From Atherinomorus stipes (Eukaryota; Chordata; Actinopteri; Atheriniformes; Atherinidae): a stretch of 64,000 nucleotides of DNA. Position numbers and translations under genes: made by a program. This document shows, one piece after another, positions 22,980 through 34,486 of this stretch. How positions within the stretch are numbered: the stretch's first letter is position 1; each line of letters begins with the position of its first letter. Under the pieces are notes generated by a model, which was given only the letters and a program-made list of their open reading frames with translations, ran no database searches and was not told where the DNA came from. The stretch spans positions 281,001 through 345,000 of the forward strand of contig JALJCO010003425.1 of the NCBI GenBank assembly GCA_023101725.1, in the 5' to 3' direction.

Positions 22980-23230
22980 GGCAGCTGTAGCTCAGGTGGA
23001 AGAGCAGTCATCTTTCAACCGGAGGGTTGTGGGATCGATTCCAGGCTTCCCCAGACTACATGCCGAAGTGTCCTTGGCCAAGACACTGAACCCCAAGTTG
23101 CCTCCCGATGTGCCCATGGGGGTATGATTGTGTGTGTGACTGGGTGAATGTGATATGTAGTGTAAAGCGCTTTGAGCGGTTAGTATGACTGGAAAAGCGC
23201 GATATAAGTACAGTCCATTTACCATTTACC
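22980..23230 (+). repeat. V-SINE-type SINE
   Basis: The tRNA-like head has box A (TAGCTCAGGTGG) and box B (GGGATCGATTCC). Next comes the conserved V-SINE core GTGTCCTTGGCCAAGACACT followed by GAACCCCAAG. The tail TGTAAAGCGCTTTGAG then GCGCGATATAAGTACAG is L2-like and ends in CCATTTACC repeats. Confidence 0.88.
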
Positions 23231-23353
23231 ATCATTCCGACCACAGAATGAAAAAACTGTCGGAATGATGAGACGTTTGGCAGAAATTTAAGTGTTGCAA
23301 CTTTGACATTTGGGGACCCATGTCGGAGTGGAGGAATGTCGGAATGGAGATTG

Positions 23354-24342
23354 CCTCCCATCCAAATGATCTCCATCAAATGGTGTCCGTCATGGACCAA
23401 GAAATGCAGGGGAACTTAAATTGGTGGGAAAGCTGATCATATTATTGATTCTGTGTCCAATATGTCGGAGGATCTTTCTGTCTTTACATTTTCAGCTTGG
23501 ATAAATATCTGTCAACTTCAATCTAGCGACTTCTGAACGTTTACGATGTCGACATGATACTCATACCAGCACGTTACGTCATCGCCACAAACCAAGGCCA
23601 GGTTTTGTGTTGGTCACTTGAGTCCCACGTTGGAGACACAGGGTCCACTATGTCTCTGCGTCTCAGGTCACTGGACACGTCATTGAGGGAAACTTCATTC
23701 TGAGTCTTTTTCTTTCTTTTTTTTATCAGGTTTGAGATTTTACTGAAAGTCCTGTCAGACTGATTTATTAGAGTTCTCCGTGCCTCCAACATGGGAACAT
23801 GAGACATGGGTCACGTTTGAACGTGGCAGAAGTCCCATGTGCTGGTGTGCTGTTACCGCTGCCGGCACAGGGTGGGGGCAGCCTCTGGAAAAAACACTTA
23901 ACCCAACAAGCTGCCAGGGCAACACTCCCCAGCTCATACCCAACTCTCCATCACGGTTGGTTGACTGAGGAGCAAGCACATCAGTCCATGCGTGCACGAC
24001 AAGCAGGCACACTTTCATTGCTCTGCATTGACATTTGGATCGACTGCCGTTATTTGCTTTAGGGTTGAACTCATCGTTTTCTTTTTATCAGCTTTGATTT
24101 TCCCCCTTTTTGGGGGTAACCCCTTCAGCTGCCGAGGGAAAAGATGAAAGAAAAGAGCGTGTTTTTTCTCTCTTGTTTTTTCTCACAAATAATATTCTCT
24201 TAAATAAAAGCGGGGCCTCTCCTCTCCACCCTCTTCCTCGACGGGCGCTTCTTCATCGATTCTCTCTATACATATAATACACTATTTAGGGGGGAAGATT
24301 AATAATCAATTACCGATTGTTGGTCCCCCTTCCCTCTCCCCT
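23354..24342. other. No gene recognised
   Basis: Short frames only. The last part is pyrimidine-rich. Confidence 0.5.
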
Positions 24343-24358
24343 CCCCCCCCCCCCCCCT
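24343..24358. repeat. Poly-C run
   Basis: A C homopolymer within a C/T-rich stretch. Confidence 0.85.
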
Positions 24359-24474
24359 TCACTCTGATCCAGCTCAGGTCTGTCTTCTTTGCTGTCATGG
24401 TGCTCACTGGGACTGGCACTTTAATTAACTTTATATCTCTGTGTGATGCTGGAGCAGCTATTTGTCTTTGCACA

Positions 24475-24477
<3 letters not shown>

Positions 24478-24567
<90 letters not shown>
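24478..24567. repeat. (TG)n microsatellite, about 45 units
   Basis: A perfect TG run of about 90 bp. The valine/cysteine-type frames across it are artefacts of the repeat. Confidence 0.97.
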
Positions 24568-24568
<1 letters not shown>

Positions 24569-24889
24569 TAAAAGTAGAGTGTGCAGAATGTTGCTCTGTG
24601 TTGGTTGATGAAAACTCATATTAAGCATTTCCATCATATATTGCACCTCTTGGTCTCCACCAATAGTGTTCAGTGGCTGTCTTGCTTTTGTAAGACGTCT
24701 TTTTGACGCCGTTATCGAATCAAATGACTTTTATTTTTACCTCTTTGTGTGTGTGTGTGTGTGAAATCTGCACTGTAGCTTTTACCTGGTTGAGACCGTT
24801 GCTGCCCTTATTTGCTTTGATTTAGTTATTCTACTAAATATATTTAGGTAATTTTTTGCGCAGCCTTTAAACTGTATGTTACAGTGATT

Positions 24890-24975
24890 TTAATTATTTC
24901 ACGGTTTGCTTTTTTTGTCATGTAAAGCCTGTTGAACTGCTTTTATGTGTGAAATGTGCTGTATAAGTCAACTGG
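24890..24975 (+). repeat. LINE 3' tail fragment
   Basis: CATGTAAAGCCTGTTGAACT and GTGAAATGTGCTGTATAAGT resemble the L2-like tails at 9940-10079 and 57830-57937, with more mutations. Confidence 0.5.
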
Positions 24976-26191
24976 TCTGTTTACGCAGCGGAGAGATGAT
25001 GCATATGATCTGCCATCCCCATTAATGATACAGGGAAACTGAAGAACTCAGCGATGTAACTTCCACCTACAAGGTGGAAAGCTCTCTCTGCTCGTATAAA
25101 GACAGATTTACTCATCCATCCTGCACACTGACGTTTGAGGCTGTGACAGTGGGAAACAAACATCAGAGGGAGAACGGGATCCTGGTTTTAATGGTTCCTG
25201 CTGATGCTTGCAGGCTAAAATCAGAGAACAGAAGGTTAAGGATGCAATCTTCCCTCTTCAATGAGCCTTGTATCCATCTCTTTGCACACAATCCTCTGAA
25301 TCTCTGCGGCGTCACGGCTGCTTGGATACGGCCAGCTGGAGCGTTCAGTGACACCTCAGATCAGTAAACACGGGGTTAAAAAAGACACGGTGGAACCACA
25401 AAGTGCCAGAAACTGCACAAGACCCTGAATTCTTTTGGCTGCATGATGTGGGCGTTTGCATCTTTAGATGGATGCACACGTTTCTGCATGTTGGTGTGTA
25501 AGAGTGCAGGTGGGAATGTAAGAGTGTGGAGCTGCAGGAGTGTTGTTGCATGTTGTTACGATGGCATCCAGAAGCACATGACTGCCACCAGTTGTCAGTG
25601 ACTCGCAACTACAGGAGTGTGTTCATGCTGCAGACAACACACACGGCCTCATCCGCAACTTTCAGAGCTGCACGTTGACTCTGAACCAGGACTCAGTTAT
25701 TTTCATGTCATTAATTTAGCGAAGCATTTTACTGAAGTTCTTTATGAGTGTTACATTAAAACATGTAGGCTACTTTTCCTTTTCAAATATCAAGTGATAT
25801 CCAGTCAAATCAGGTAAATGCGAACATGAAAAGGGGAGTAAAACCTCTCCTGGAAACGGATTAATAATCTGGTTGTTGATTTGTAGACTGTTTAGATTTC
25901 AGCAGGTTGGAAAATCTGCTGGTCTGCAGGTGGAAGGCAGGTCTGAGATGGACTCCGCTCCAGTCTGAAAAAAAGCACACCAACTCAGCTCAGACTTTCT
26001 GTTGAGCTGGACAACTTCCCACATTGCAAACAACAATTACAGCACTACAACTCTCAACATCACACCGCAATGATGCAAGACACATTATCCAAACAACATA
26101 TCAAATAAGCAAAATAAATTAATTATCAGCACAATCAAAACAGTTTATAGTGACCTACTCACTTCACAGAAAGTACAATGGCTCTAACCTT
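24976..26191. other. No gene recognised
   Basis: Non-coding sequence upstream of the hAT remnant. I looked here for the missing left end of that hAT and did not find it. Confidence 0.5.
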
Positions 26192-28332
26192 TTAAAAGTT
26201 CTTCTTTCTGGTCTTTTTCTTTGCAAGGTCGTAAATCAAGTCCTCAAAGTCCAGCTCCCTCACTAGCTCAGACTCAGTGGCCATCACGGACAGTGCAGAA
26301 AGTCTCTTCTGACCCATAGTTGTCCTGAGTTTGTTTTTTATTCTTTTTAGAAGTGAAAATGTCCTCTCTCCCTCACAGTTAGATACAGGCAGAGTGAGAG
26401 CAACAAAAACGTTGGGGAAGGTTGTCTGTAGTCCATTCCTCAGCACGATTTGCAAAAGATTTGCAGGTGTCTTATCTTGCTTTGTACTGACAAAAGACCT
26501 AAACTGGATCAGCTCATCAGATAAGGGATCATCCAAGTCAGTTGGATATGAAGATGAGAGAGCACTGGCCTGTTTGAAGAGATCTGCATCCGCACAGTCC
26601 ATGTCAAATAGGACACTAAAACGATCATTAATGTCTCTGCATGCATCCAGCCGTTTCTTCAGTCCTGACAGCAAACTGTCAATAATCACATTAAATGTCT
26701 CAACTTGGAACTTTTTACTCCCAGTGAGAACAACTTCATTGTCAACTGTCTCATCATCAAAGGCTCTTCTTTTACTCACACGGTGGGTCTCGGATGGTAG
26801 GTCTGTCTCACACCTGAGTTGGCCTCAAATTCAGCAAATTGCCCTCTTACTGATGCAACATAACTGTGCAGTGACTCCAAAGGGCGCACAGCAGTCATCA
26901 GATCCATCTCTCTCTTCTGTAAGCTGTTGCTTGTCAGCTTGAATCGGTGCAGCACAGTGTCCCAAAATATGGCCATGAGCGCGGTCTCCAGCTTCTCAAG
27001 CTTGTTACACAGCACAGTCCCCTCCCACCTTGTGTCCTGACATTCTTCATTGTCTGAGGCTAGCATCTGTAAGGCCCTTGCTATTTTAGCATAATTTTCA
27101 CAAAGAGCTCTTGTGGAGTCTCCTCAGCAGCTCCATCTTGTACAGGAGAGGGATTTTAGCATCAGTGAGATGTCAGCAGTGAACACCTTATTCCATCAGT
27201 GGGTGGATGCAGAGCAAAACGCATATCGTGCTTGAAGGAGGTCAAAGAACTGGCTTGCTCCCCGACAGCTATTTTCAACACTGTTCACTCCAACCAAGTT
27301 CAAAGAATGTGCTGCACAAGGGATGTAGTGCACTAGTGGATTGTTTTTCTTGAGCTGAGCTTGCAATCCATTATATTTCCCTGACATGTTTGATGCATTG
27401 TCATAGGCCTGTCCACGGCAGTTAGAAAGATCCAGCCCCATGTCATTCACCATCTTGATCACACATTCAGCCAGACTTGATCCAGAGTGACTGTGAATTG
27501 GTTTCGAATGCGATGAATCACTCTACCACTTCCCCTTTCTCATTCCCAAATTGAAACACAAAAGCTAGCTAGTCCACGTGAGACATGTCAGGGGTACTAC
27601 AACGGAGAAATACTTCACTCGCTGTAGTTCTGTAGCAATGACTTGCTTTGTTTTTTCACCCATTAAGCTAATAAATTCCTCACATATGGTTGATGACAAA
27701 TATGAAGGCTTGCCATGACCCTTCTGACCATATTTATGCAAATGCTCCTTTAAAAACAGATCAAACTGTGAAAGCAGCTCAAGGATTCCCAGGTAATTAC
27801 CATTGTGCGGAGATCCGGTAGCCCCCTTTCACTCAGAAATTTAATCACGGCAACTACAAGCCTGAAAACATCCTTCCAGTACTGACCTTCTGCTTCAATC
27901 TGTCTCCCAAGAGAAGCATCTACAGTGCCCAGATGTTTACTGCGATGCGTAAGTGAAAGCATGCATTTCTGTGTTCACCACTCATTTCGCGTTCCGTTAT
28001 TTTCTCTGGGTGTTTCCAATCGCTGAACCCGGTAACAAATGCGTTGCTGCTTGTCGATAAAACTTTACAAGCAGGCAGCCGGTGGCAAACCCAGCATTGT
28101 GTATGTGTTACCGCGGCAGCAGCACGTTTCGTCATGCCACGGAGCTCAGCCGCGCGCGAGGTGGGAAACTGGATAAGCGGTACAGAAAATGAATGAATGA
28201 ATGAGGCCAAAGTGTTGTGTGGGGTATTTTTAGGTCAACAAAAGGAAAAAAAATCTACCAGCAGAGGCCCCCTCTGTGTGCAAGGGCCCCTGGGCATGAG
28301 CCCAGATTTCCTATATGGTAGATCTGGTCCAG
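26192..28332 (-). pseudogene. Decayed hAT transposase, ZMYM1-like type
   Basis: On the minus strand, in order: a TTF-type zinc finger (CWVCHRL... then GFSDWKHPEKITERE and H; about 27990-28110); a middle region (WKDVFRLVVAVIKFLSERGL; about 27800-27880); the catalytic region (GQAYDNASNMSGKYNGLQ and HYIPCAAHSLNLVG; 27290-27430); and the hAT dimerisation domain (NCEGERTFSLLKRIKNKLRT; 26250-26400). These lie in different frames, separated by stops and frameshifts, so no full protein is made. The right end, CTGGACCAGATCTACC on the minus strand, fits a hAT terminus and abuts a MITE at 28333. The left end is not identified. Confidence 0.85.
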
Positions 28333-29390
28333 GAAATGAGGGAGTTGGTGGTAGATAATGCCTTATTTAGAGCAGGGTTTCCCAATCCTGGTCCTCAGGG
28401 ACCCCTGCCCTGCATGTATTTCAGGTTTCCAACTCCAACGCACCTGATTCAGATCAACTGAACTGCTAATCAAGCTCTTTGCAAGCTGCTAAAGAGTCTT
28501 TCATCTGAGTCAGGTGTGTTAAAGCATGAATATCTTAAAAACCTGAAGGGCAGGGGTCCTTGAGGGCCAGGATTGGGAAACACTGGGCACGTTTACATGG
28601 AGACTTTTTTCCCTTTCGGAATGAAATCATTCTGATTGAGGATTTCAGGTCAGCTGTTTACATGGTAACTGATTCATTCTGATCTGGCGTGTACATGCGC
28701 CAATATTTATTCAGAATAATCCTGTCTGACATGCGCAGAATGATGTAAATCACGTTATTTATTAAAGACGGAGGTATAAAAACTGATCATCACGGTTGTT
28801 GTGGTTTCTGCAGGACTTTAATCCAGCAGCAGCTGATATTCATGCGCTCCTACTGCAGACAACCAAGAGAAAAAGGCGTAGAGACAGCGTTTGAGTAAAA
28901 AACAAACTTTCTCGCCGTCCAGGGAGTTACGTTGTTCACAGCCATCTGTCAAAGTGAGGAAACGTCACTCTTCGCACGTTTACGTCTTGTCGAAGCATGC
29001 GCGGTGAGAGCGCTACTTCACAACTTTCCGATTTAGCATTTACATGGTACCCCGTTCGGTTTGGGGAAAGGAATATTCTACCCCCATGAAACCAAATGAA
29101 AATTCATTCAGTTCAGCACTTTTCATTTGGAAAGAGGTGTTTACATGGATCATTTTCATTCCGAAAGAGCTTTTAAACCGAAAGCGGTATATTTGGGTCC
29201 ATGTAAACCCAGCTACTGATTTAGAGGCAGCCCCCATTACTTCCATTACATTGGACATATGCTGATCTGGAGTGGATCTAAATATCTCCTAAAGGAATTC
29301 AAGTTACACCAAAACTGTCTGAGTGAGGAAATGAACGGATTTAATGCTAGAAAATAGGTCCAGGTAGAAAAAAAAAACCGAACTTCCCCT
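28333..29390. mobile_element. TTAA (piggyBac-like) MITE, copy 2, interrupted
   Basis: The pieces 28333-28372 and 29219-29390 together align with the intact copy at 30017-30329 (AAATGAGGGAGTTGGTGG, GATAATGCCTTATTTAGAG, then GTGGATCTAAATATCT). The right end reads TTCCCCT and then TTAA (29391-29394). The left end is lost at the hAT boundary. Confidence 0.8.
28373..29218. mobile_element. Composite insertion: hAT MITE plus second MITE
   Basis: The whole block is flanked by a perfect 8-bp duplication ATTTAGAG (28365-28372 and 29219-29226); the uninterrupted site survives at about 30155. The left part (28373-28585) is a hAT MITE of the 20936 family, from CAGGGTTTCCC to GGGAAACACTG. The right part (to 29218) has GTTTACATGG and CCATGTAAAC ends and belongs to another MITE family. 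Confidence 0.8.
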
Positions 29391-29394
29391 TTAA

Positions 29395-30012
29395 ATGTTT
29401 AAACTCACATCTTTTGTTTCCACTTTGAAAACTCTGAAGAAACTGAAAAAAACAGTAACTTGTGCTTTCATTGCTCTGTTTAACTTCATTATTTTCATAA
29501 TTGAAAAAAACACTATTTGTGTTTAGTCACTAGCTCAAATGATTAGCTTAATTTTATTCTTGCAGCATCTCAAAGTAAGATAAAATGCTCCTGCAGCCAA
29601 CTAGAAAAGCACATAGAGTGTGAAACAAAGTGCATTATGTTACACTGATAAATGTTTCAGCCCCACATTTTAAACAGGCAATAACTGCAGTGTATTATGA
29701 TAAATTAGCGTGCAGCAGTTTGACTCTAACTCCGGCTTGCAGAGCTGCAGCGCTGACAAACATCACCAGGTTCCTCTCTCAAGACACTGCAGATTCACTG
29801 TCTCATGGGAAAAAGGCAATTACAGGATCACTTGTTCACACATTCGGAGTACACTGACCTTAGGTGAGATAGTATAAATTAAACTCAGAAGTAAATGTGC
29901 AGGAAAATAGAAGCAGGGTTCTAGTTGCTGAGCTCTGCTCCTGCAGGGATAAATAGAGAAATTAATATCATTCAGAGTAGCCAACCTTCATCTCCACCTG
30001 CTCCCCGTCCCG
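29395..30012. other. No gene recognised
   Basis: Sequence between the two TTAA MITE copies, with short frames only. Confidence 0.5.
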
Positions 30013-30016
30013 TTAA

Positions 30017-30329
30017 AGGGGAACTTCGTTTTTTTTTTCAATCTGGGCCTATTTTCTTGCATGAAATACGTTCATTTACTCACCTGTAAATGTTTGTTCA
30101 TTTTCATTTGCTTCGCTGTAACAAATGATGGAGTTTGTGGCAGATAATGCCTTATTTAGAGGCTGGACGCGGTTGCCCCATCACTGCCATTAAATCGCAC
30201 ATACGCTGATCTAAAGTGGATCTAAATATCTTCTGAAGAATTTCAAGTTGCACCAAAACTATCTGGGTGAGGAAATGAACATATTTCATGCTAGAAAATA
30301 AGTCTGGATTGAAAAAACTAAGTTCCCCT
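30017..30329. mobile_element. TTAA (piggyBac-like) MITE, copy 1
   Basis: The inverted ends start AGGGGAACTT and remain similar over roughly 60 bp. TTAA precedes the element (30013-30016) and TGAA, a one-base variant, follows. 313 bp, no coding capacity. Confidence 0.8.
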
Positions 30330-30346
30330 TGAACACAAACATGTAA

Positions 30347-31078
30347 CCAGGCAGTCACATGGCAGCATCTAGTCATGTAGACGTGGTGAAGACGACCTGC
30401 TGAAGTTCAACCTGAGGAAGAAGAGGAAGAGAGGAACAAAGGAGATTTAATGGTTGCTGATGGGAGTTTTTACTGGGATTTCCACCACAACCATCTCTAG
30501 GGTTTCCAGGCCTATAGAAGAGAAAATCTCCAGTGAGCAGCAGGTGTCTGGACCAGAATGCAGCAGAAGACCAGACTGGGTGTCACTCCTGTCAGCTACG
30601 AACAGAAAACTGAGGCTACAATTCACACAGACTCACCACAACTGGACAATAGAAAACGGTCTGATGATGCTGGTCTGATGATGCTGGTCTGATGAGTCTC
30701 CATTTCTGCTCCACATTCAGATGCTCGGCTCAGAAACTTCTGGAAACATCATGAAAGCATGGATCCATCCTGCCTTGGATCAAGGCTTCAGACTGCTGGT
30801 GGAATGGGGGGGGGGTATTTCTTGGCCCACTTTGGGCCCTTTAGTACCATCATGACGGTTTAACCACCACAGCCTACCTGAATATTGTTGCTGACCATGT
30901 CCATCCCTTTATGAACACAGTGTAGCATCCTCTGATGCTGCTTCCAGCAGGATAACGCACCATGTTATAAAGATGACGTCATCTCAACCTGCTTTCTGGA
31001 ACATGACCATGAGTTCACTGGACTCCAAGGTTCTCCACAGTCACCAGATCTCAGTCCAGCAGGGCAGCTTTGGGATGA
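30347..31078 (+). pseudogene. Tc1-like transposase remnant
   Basis: The plus strand shows, with frameshifts and an internal deletion, the parts of a fish Tc1/mariner transposase. There is the helix-turn-helix end (TTISRV, 30483-30510), then TNRKLRLQFTQTHHNWT (30598-30650), MDPSCLGS, a G run where GGGVMVWG is expected, FQQDNAPC-like codons (30945-30970) and SPQSPDL. It ends in LWDEVK, exactly where the 29-bp minisatellite starts. Neither terminal inverted repeat was identified. Confidence 0.85.
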
Positions 31079-32594
31079 GGTGAAACTGGGGGTTCTCATC
31101 ACGATGAGGTGGAATGGGAGACTCTCGTCATGATGAGGTGAAACTGGAGATTCTCATTGTGATGAGGTGGAACTGCAGATTCCCATTGTGATATGGTGGA
31201 ACGGGAGATTCTCATTGTGATGTGGTGGAACGGGAGATTCTCATTGTGATGTGGTGGAACGGGAGATTCTCATTGTGATGAGGTGAAACTGGAGATTCTC
31301 ATTGTGATGTGGTGGAACGGGAGATTCTCATTGTGATGAGGTGGAACGTGAGATTCTCATGGTGATGTGGTGAAACTGCAGATTCTCATTGTGATGTGGT
31401 GGAACGGGAGATTTTCATTGTGATGTGGTGGAACGGGAGATTCTCATTGTGATGAGGTGGAAGGAGGTGGAACGGAAGATTCTCATTGTGATGTGGTGGA
31501 ACGGAAGATTCTCATTGTGATGTGGTGGCACGGGAGATTCTCATTATGGTGAGGTGGAACGGGAGATTCTCATTGTGATGAGGTGGAACGGAAGATTCTC
31601 ATTGTGATGAGGTGGAACAAGAGATTCTTATCGTGATGAGGTGAAACTGGAGATTCTCATTGTGATGAGGTGGCACGGGAGATTCTCATTGTGATGAGGT
31701 GGAACGGGAGATTCTCATTGTGATGAGGTGGAACGGGAGATTCTCATTGTGATGAGGTGGCACGGGAGATTCTCATTGTGATGAGGTGGAACGGGAGATT
31801 CTCATTGTGATGTGGTGGAACGGGAGATTCTCATTGTGATGAGGTTGCACGGGAGATTCTCATTGTGATGAGGTGGAACGGGAGATTCTCATTGTGATGA
31901 GGTGGAACGGGAGATTCTCATTGTGATGAGGTGGAACGGGAGATTCTTATCGTGATGAGGTGGAACGGGAGATTCTTATCGTGATGAGGTGGAACGGGAG
32001 ATTCTTATCGTGATGAGGTGGAACAAGAGATTCTCATTGTGATGAGGTGGAACGTGAGATTCTCATTGTGATGAGGTGGAACGTGAGATTCTCATTGTGA
32101 TGTGGTGGCACGGGAGATTCTCATTGTGATGAGGTGGAACAAGAGATTCTTATCGTGATGAGGTGAAACGGGAGATTCTCATTGTGATGTGGTGGAACGG
32201 GAGATTCTCATTGTGATGAGGTGAAACTGCAGATTCTCATTGTGATGTGGTGGCACGGGAGATTCTCATTGTGATGTGGTGGAACAAGAGATTCTTATCG
32301 TGATGAGGTGGAACGGGAGATTCTCATCGTGATGTGGTGGAACGGGAGATTCTCATTGTGATGAGGTGGAACGAGAGATTCTCATTGTGATGTGGTGGAA
32401 CGGGTGATTCTCATTGTGATGTGGTGGAACGGGTGATTCTCATTGTGATGTGGTGGAACGGGAGATTCTCATTGTGATGTCGTGGAACGGGAGATTCTCA
32501 TTGTGATGAGGTGAAACTGCAGATTCTCATTGTGATGTGGTGGAACGGGAGATTCTCATTGTGATGTGGTGGAACAAGAGATTCTTATCGTGAA
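31079..32594. repeat. 29-bp minisatellite derived from Tc1 transposase codons
   Basis: About 52 tandem copies of a 29-bp unit: GATGWGGTGGAACGGGAG, then ATTCTCATTGT. Variants include GAAACTGGAG, GCACGGGAG and TTATCGT. The array continues without a break from the Tc1 codons for LWDEV, and the unit corresponds to the following VEREI codons of that family. Confidence 0.93.
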
Positions 32595-32628
32595 TTATTG
32601 CATCGAATTATTGTCCCGTTAACTTGGG

Positions 32629-33720
32629 TTAGTCACTATCTAGCCTAGCTACTGAAAATGCTGGAGGACAGCGCTCTCTTGCAGGATATCTGCGGTCAGT
32701 AACATCAGTCTTTTTGTCATTTGGTGGAGAGTCTATTTCAGGCACTGATGGAATGGATGGTGTCTCATTTGCAGTCACTTTCACAGCTGGATCTTCTGTT
32801 CCTGATGTGGCTGAGCTCCTCATTTGTACAAGTAGAACAACTGCTGTGTTGGTAAGTGCATCAGTAACATCTGGAGCATCCACAGGTGCTTGTGGTGTTT
32901 GTAAAAGCTGATCATCGTGTCTTCTCCAAACGCTGTCAGCAGTTTGAACTGTATACAACACTGGTCCAGTTTGTGCAATAACAGTCGCAGGAACCCATTT
33001 AAGTTCACCTTTGTAGTTCCTGACTAACACAGATTCACCCGTGGTGAAGACTCTGTCTTTGGACTGGTGATTTTTGCGCATGATCTGCTTCTCTTGCTGC
33101 TTCTGAACAGTATCTTTAATGGTTGGTGGTTTCACAAGGTCAAAAGCAGTGTGCAAATCTCTTTTTAACATCAGGCTTGCAGGAGATATCTTTGTGGTTG
33201 CATGTGGACTGTTGCGGTAGTTGAGCAGAAAATGGTGTAGTCTCTGATGTAGTTTCCCCTGTCCTTGTGAAGTTTTGAGGGCATGTTTCATAGTTTGAAC
33301 AAACCTTTCTGCAAGGCCGTTGGTTGCAGGATGGTACGGGGCTGATTTAATATGTTGCACTCCATTAGCTTGCAGAAATGCAGCCATGTCTTGTGAAACA
33401 AGTTGAGGTCTGTTGTCTGAGACTAGCGGTACAGGAGAACCAAAACGGCTAAATATTTTTCCTAACACCTCAATGGTCTTTTCTGTCATAGTTGATTTCA
33501 TGAGTGCGACTTCAGGCAATTTGCTGTGTGGATCAACTACCACAAGAAACATTCTGTCCTCAAATGGTCCAGCGAAGTCGATGTGCAAACGGTGCCATGG
33601 CTCCTGTGGGAACTCCCAGGGATGTAGAGTTGCAGATGGAGGATTGTTTTGAACTTTATGACAGGAGGGACAGCTTTTTGCCAGCTCTTGAATCTGTTAG
33701 GCCATGTTTGGTCACCAAAA
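32629..33720 (-). pseudogene. Ty3/gypsy integrase
   Basis: The catalytic core is open for 319 codons. The DDE acids are visible: D in HIDFAGPF, D in LVSDNRPQLVS and E in NGLAERFVQ. The C-terminal part ends with a WVPATVIAQTGPVLYTVQ segment (the GPY/F-like region) and a proline/serine-rich tail. The zinc-binding end (CPSCHKVQ) lies upstream in another frame (33590-33700), so a frameshift separates it from the core. The stop codon is close to the minisatellite, and no LTR follows. Confidence 0.85.
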
Positions 33721-34486
33721 GTAGCCTCTCCCCATCTCTTTCATTCTCACTATGCCACTGTGCCCTGGATGCAGTTGCTGAAACATTTTTGTTCTGAGAG
33801 ACTGTGGAATAATCACCCTCCTCCCCCACAGTAAACATCCTGACTGAACAGACAGTTCTGAACGCCTCCCCATGAAAGGCTTGAAGTCCACTGCATCTCC
33901 AGCAAGCCGACCTTTAACAATAATTTGCATGACTGCAGACAACACAGGGTCATTTCTGGTCTCCTTTTTTACTTGAGCAGCTGAAACAGGTGCCTGTTCA
34001 ACCTCCCTGAAGTAGAAAAATGCCAACAGTCTTTGACTCTGGCTTTGTGACAGCGAGTGGCAACCTTGATAAGCCATCAGCATTGCAGTCTGAGTCTGAC
34101 TTGCAATACTTGATGTCATAAGAATGACCTGACAACAGCAATGCCCACCTCTGTAATCATGATGCTGTGAGAGACCGTATGCCAGTGTATGGTCCAAGGA
34201 TGGTTGTGAAGGGTCGGTGGTCTGTTAGCAGTGTAAACTTCCTCCTGTTTAACTCCGGATAAAATTTCCTCTCTCCAAACACTATACTCAAGGCTTCTCG
34301 TTCCAGTTGAGCATAGTTAGACTCTGCCTTGTTCAGTGTCCTTGAGGCGAAAGCGATTGGGTTTTCCACACCATCTGGTAGTATGTGAGAGTTCACTGCC
34401 CCCACCCCCATATGGAGAGGCTTCGCAGGTGAGTTGATGGGTTGTGATGGGTTGAAGTGTGTCAAAACCTCTGTTGAGGTCAACAT
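33712..34486 (-). pseudogene. Ty3/gypsy RNase H and linker
   Basis: The frame 34157-34486 holds the RNase H segment SRTLNKAESNYAQLEREALS with TDHRPF after it. The next frame (33712-34197) holds PVLSAVMQII and a QLHPGHSGIVRMKEMGRGYFW stretch, the usual start of the gypsy integrase zinc domain. Frames change between the parts, so the polyprotein is broken. Confidence 0.82.

Larger units (their letters stand above)
21622..23353. mobile_element. Putative element with CATTCCGACA end repeats
   Basis: The left end carries several copies of a motif near CATTCCGAC (21625-21705). The right end carries several inverted copies, GTCGGAATG and relatives (23231-23353). Clustered, inverted subterminal repeats look like transposase-binding sites. 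No transposase frame or target duplication was found. A Harbinger MITE and a SINE lie inside. Confidence 0.4.

Noticed and set aside
22980..23050. tRNA gene
   Set aside because: The box A and B sequences are part of a V-SINE; the cloverleaf is incomplete and the SINE core follows.
23780..24062. Overlapping plus and minus frames suggesting an exon
   Set aside because: No splice pair or protein family could be recognised.
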